From the NCBI RefSeq assembly GCF_000003815.2, contig NC_049996.1:4599482-4663481 (forward strand): a DNA stretch of 64,000 bases. Reading direction: 5' to 3'. Below are positions 60,770 to 64,000 of this stretch, one piece after another. The stretch is from Branchiostoma floridae (lineage: Eukaryota > Chordata > Leptocardii > Amphioxiformes > Branchiostomatidae). The position numbers and the translations under genes were made by a program. Below the pieces are notes generated by a model, which saw only the letters and a program-made list of their open reading frames with translations, had not been told where the DNA came from and searched no databases. How positions within the stretch are numbered: the stretch's first letter is position 1; each line of letters begins with the position of its first letter.

Positions 60770-61400
60770 TGCTAAATCACATTACTTCATGTCTTATATA
60801 AGTGGAAATCCCATTAGTTTCACATATAAAAAATGTGATATCCTGTCACATTTTTTCACATCTTGCAAGTTTGTGAACATCACATAAAATTCGCATTTCT
60901 CAGCATGCCAGTTGTCTTCACATTTTTTTCACATTTCGTAGCTGACCGCATTTCACATAAGTTTAACATGAAGTCACATTTCATAGAATGTGATTCAATT
61001 TAACATTATTTCACATTTTCATCAAGAGCCCTTTTCACATAAAAATCACATAAGCCGGTCGAGACGTGTATCGACAGTCACATTATTTCACATAATGGCT
61101 GCGCAACCAATGTCACATTAGGTAACATATTTTTACATTTCAGAATGTGATTCTTCAAGACCGTTTTGGGGAAATGTGAAAAAATGTGATGTAAACTTAT
61201 TACATTTCCCACCATTTCCCATTTGCCACCCGTCAGAAATGTGACGTGAATGTTTTTTTATGTGATTATATGTCAACTTATGTGATAAAATGTGATGCTA
61301 TTGAACCTCAAAATGTTTCACATAATATCACATTTTCATATAATTTTCCAGAAAATTCACATAATTTTCACATTTATGCACCTTGTAATGTCAATAGTAG
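60770..61400. repeat. CACAT/ATGTG word-repeat element
   Basis: Dozens of TCACATTTTTTCACAT, ATGTGAT and CACATAA words in both orientations over ~620 bp, mixed with unrelated spacer. It does not form one regular tandem array. Confidence 0.85.
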
Positions 61401-63140
61401 TGATTCTTACATGTTCTTGTAGATTGTGTGTGGATTTCATAGGGTTTGGTGATATTATAAATGCTAGAGCGTTAAAAGGTCTTTAGAATAGACAAACTCC
61501 CTTGCCCACCCAGCATGGCGTCACGAGGGGTTTTGCTCTAAAGGCATGTGTAGTTGCCTCATCCCTTTTGAGGGGAATAAGTCGAGAATCGGTTGACGGA
61601 TCTTCATGATATTTGGAATGTAGATAGCTTCAGACATGCCTCACATAATTAAATGCTTATCACGAAAATCAGGGGCTTATTTGCCTCATTGATGAGGGCA
61701 GTTTATAAATACACTGCATTTTCATGTTAGAATGCTTAAAAATATGCCATGCCAGAGAAATATCAAGCTTACTGTTAAGCTAAGGATATATTGGCAAATG
61801 AGGACCTAATTTGAAAATCAATGAGAAACATTTATGGTCACTCGTCACAAGAGACCGTCCTTCTTAAGCTTGTTAACAGCAATACCCTACAAACATCCAT
61901 CGCGTAATACATTCTTCATACATACGGCCAGGCGAAAGGAAATACAACATACCTACAACAAGAATCATTAATACTTATAAACAATAAAACCGTCCGCCAT
62001 GGCAATAGTTTTTACTGCCACACTTATTCTCGTTGGGCCGGTGCAGAAAAAAACGGCCTTAAAAAAACAATGGACAGGATGATGGGACAGGATGTTGGAC
62101 CAGTACAAAAATGAACAGATTAAACTGTTGGGCATTTAAGTGTTTAAGGGCTTACAGGTCCAAGAAAAATAACAAGAGTGAAGTAAAGAGATGATAGCCA
62201 AGTTTCTACAGGCTAACTTTTAAACTAGAAGCAGTAAGTGTTGTTTACAGGAATTTATGATTTTAAAAGGCAAATGGACGTCGGATACTTGACCAAAAAT
62301 AATCCTTTGTATCGAAATGGACCATTGTTTTGAGTATCGCCATTTCACAACTTTTCATAGATAATTAGGTCCAGGGCAAACATAGCGTATTGCAAAAAAA
62401 TTGGCAACAGAATCAAAAGCTTTCTAATACACTTTAAGCCTTAGACATATTTGACGTAAAGAATGATTGCAAAAATGATAAATAAGTTCTTAGTATACGA
62501 TAACACTTCGATGCGGAATCATAAGTTCCAAAAATCTTTTACCTTAATTTTGGAGAAAAAAAAACAAACATTTATAGTTTCTTCTGCTTTGAATGATTGT
62601 AATAAAGTGTATTAATAAACATATGTGGATAGTACGTACTTGTGCTGCATTTGTCTCCTTCAATAATGTTACCTATTAAATACAAATAGATTTAATAAAC
62701 ATAAACACTTTATTTATGAGGTTGCAAAATGCATTTTTACGAACAACATGCAATTAAATCAAAGGAGAGGTTCGTCAAAAATAAATCTACACGAAAGACA
62801 ATAGTTCTTTGCTAATGTACAGCGCATTTTTTTTCACTTCATATTTCTAAAAATCCAACCCAAAAGATCTTTAGACTTTAAATTGAGGACTTGTTACCGG
62901 TTCATGCTTCATAGAATTAGCAATTTATAATTTGGATGATGACAAAGTCAAAGATATTTATTGTAAACATTTTAGACACCTTAAAAATTGAAATAATGTC
63001 GAATTCAAAATGAAATCTAGAATAAAATTTAAAATATGTTTGTGCAGAATCTCAGTATTGAAGTTGTCCCTTTACAACATTTGAATATGTAAATTTCAGC
63101 TTTAAGAAGCAGCATATTCAAAACTGAATTGCTCGTTGTT
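61400..63140. other. AT-rich, presumed intron, no gene seen
   Basis: 61560-61740 resembles the dispersed family of 54545-55235 (GGTTGACGGATCTTCATGAT, GTAGATAG). The rest is AT-rich with no recognised feature, and lies between possible exons of the minus-strand PAN/kringle gene. Confidence 0.5.
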
Positions 63141-63146
63141 ACTTAC

Positions 63147-63344
63147 AGCATGATTTTCTGTCGGAGCTCAGTCTACTGTTAGCCGGACACGAGCATGACT
63201 TGTTAGCGGTGTCAACGTTGAGAAATTTCGGACATCCACCCTCTGGAACGCATTGGTTTGTGCCATCTCCCATGTCAATTGTGAAGTGCTTGCAACGGCG
63301 ACACTCTGTATCAAGCTTCGAACCAGGTGTCTGTGGAATGCATC
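63147..63344 (-). CDS. Cys-rich extracellular exon, phase 1-1
   Basis: 198 nt on the minus strand between an acceptor (CAATTTTAG) and a GTAAGT donor, phase 1-1. Eight Cys in 66 residues: CIPQTP, ECRRCKHF, QCVPEGGCPKF, SCSCPANSR and DRKSC. The pattern resembles EGF-like or GCC2/ephrin-receptor-like Cys modules, but I cannot name the family. The phase matches the PAN and kringle exons downstream on the same strand, so it may be an upstream exon of that gene. Confidence 0.75.
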
Positions 63345-63499
63345 CTAAAATTGCGAAAAATTATTTGTGCATTAGTGACAACTAGTGAACGAACCCCGCA
63401 GTGCCGCACCTGTGCCCAAAGTGCAGTGAGATACCACCTTTACTCATCAACCTTTTACGATAATTGTTATACTCGCATATATATTTGTTGATTTTTCTC

Positions 63500-64000
63500 T
63501 TCGCCAAGAAGAGCATGAGATTGCTGACTTGGGTCTGTATGTAGGTCAACAGCAAATAACTCCAGAAATCGTGGATGGAACTTTGTGATTTTTGGTAGGT
63601 GTGTAGCGGTTGTCGAAAGGAATGTCAAGTTTGAAAACGGTTTACCTGGCGTTTTCCTACGGTACTGCAGCGAGCTTGGTATGTTTTTTGCGGTTTGTTT
63701 TGGGCAGCATAAGTCAAAATCTAGCTAGGCGATTTTCACGAAACTTGGTAGGTGTGTAGCGGTTTTTGAGAGAAATGTCAAGTGCGAAAATGGTTTACCT
63801 GGCTCTTACCTACGGTGCTGTAGCGGGGCTTGTATGTAAGTGCGTTTGTCTGTATGCAAGATAACACGAGAACCCTTGAATGGATCCTGATTATATTTGT
63901 TAGGTGGATGGGGGTTAGGAAAACGAAGGTCAAGTTCGATAATGGGCACCCTAGTGGCTGCCTAAGGTACTGCAGCAAAACTTTTAATTTTGACACTTCG
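63500..64000. repeat. Three ~160-bp tandem units of a dispersed repeat
   Basis: GGTAGGTGTGTAGCGGTT, GGTTTACCTGGC, CCTACGGT(A/G)CTG(C/T)AGC recur. The third unit is the complement of the 54545-55235 family. The array continues past the window edge. Confidence 0.85.

Overview
This is animal genomic DNA, most likely from an amphioxus (Branchiostoma). It has short exons in long introns with canonical GT-AG sites. Extracellular domains sit in phase 1-1 exons, and transposon fossils are very dense: at least five non-LTR retrotransposon pieces, many foldback/MITE elements, tRNA-derived SINEs and satellites. The species call is inferred from the gene set and repeat style; no search was possible. Two runs of 100 N (29342-29441 and 31627-31726) mark assembly gaps of unknown true size.

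Layout. 1-2575 is copy A of a segmental duplication carrying a PAN/apple exon on the minus strand. 2576-8640 is a nearly complete, lightly broken non-LTR retrotransposon. 8645-11203 holds two 5'-truncated minus-strand non-LTR elements flanking a broken piggyBac-like MITE. 11204-14540 is tandem and dispersed repeats, including a 21-bp CpG-rich minisatellite and a SINE. 14814-31626 is the main gene: a plus-strand ADAMTS metalloprotease of the ADAMTS6/10 type. Thirteen exons are visible, from the prodomain cysteine switch through the furin site, catalytic domain, disintegrin-like domain and first thrombospondin repeat into the Cys-rich domain, where the second gap cuts it. 32364-32542 is the lone terminal exon of a CYP2-type cytochrome P450. 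34712-35078 is the lone terminal exon of a Cys-loop ligand-gated channel. 35700-44500 is mostly repeats. 44559-44797 is a terminal kringle exon on the minus strand, with a decayed kringle behind it at 45400-45565. 46360-47880 is a dead RTE-like reverse transcriptase split by a MITE. 48293-53085 is copy B of the duplication, with a second PAN exon, interrupted by 2.3 kb containing a 0.6-kb palindrome. 54060-58030 is a ~222-bp satellite. 59765-60663 is an intact piggyBac-like MITE. 63147-63344 is a Cys-rich phase 1-1 exon on the minus strand.

Reading the minus strand 5' to 3', the Cys-rich exon, PAN copy B, the decayed kringle and the kringle with stop codon could belong to one secreted PAN/kringle gene. 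PAN copy A would then belong to a duplicated neighbour.

The most interesting signals are: (i) about 30 tandem 30-bp copies of the 3' end of ADAMTS exon 7 plus its splice donor, with similar junction-straddling duplications at exon 9 and before exon 13; (ii) two PAN exons that differ at about 15 amino-acid positions but only 2 synonymous sites, inside introns that differ far less; (iii) a run of gene fragments around the second gap, including two orphan terminal exons.
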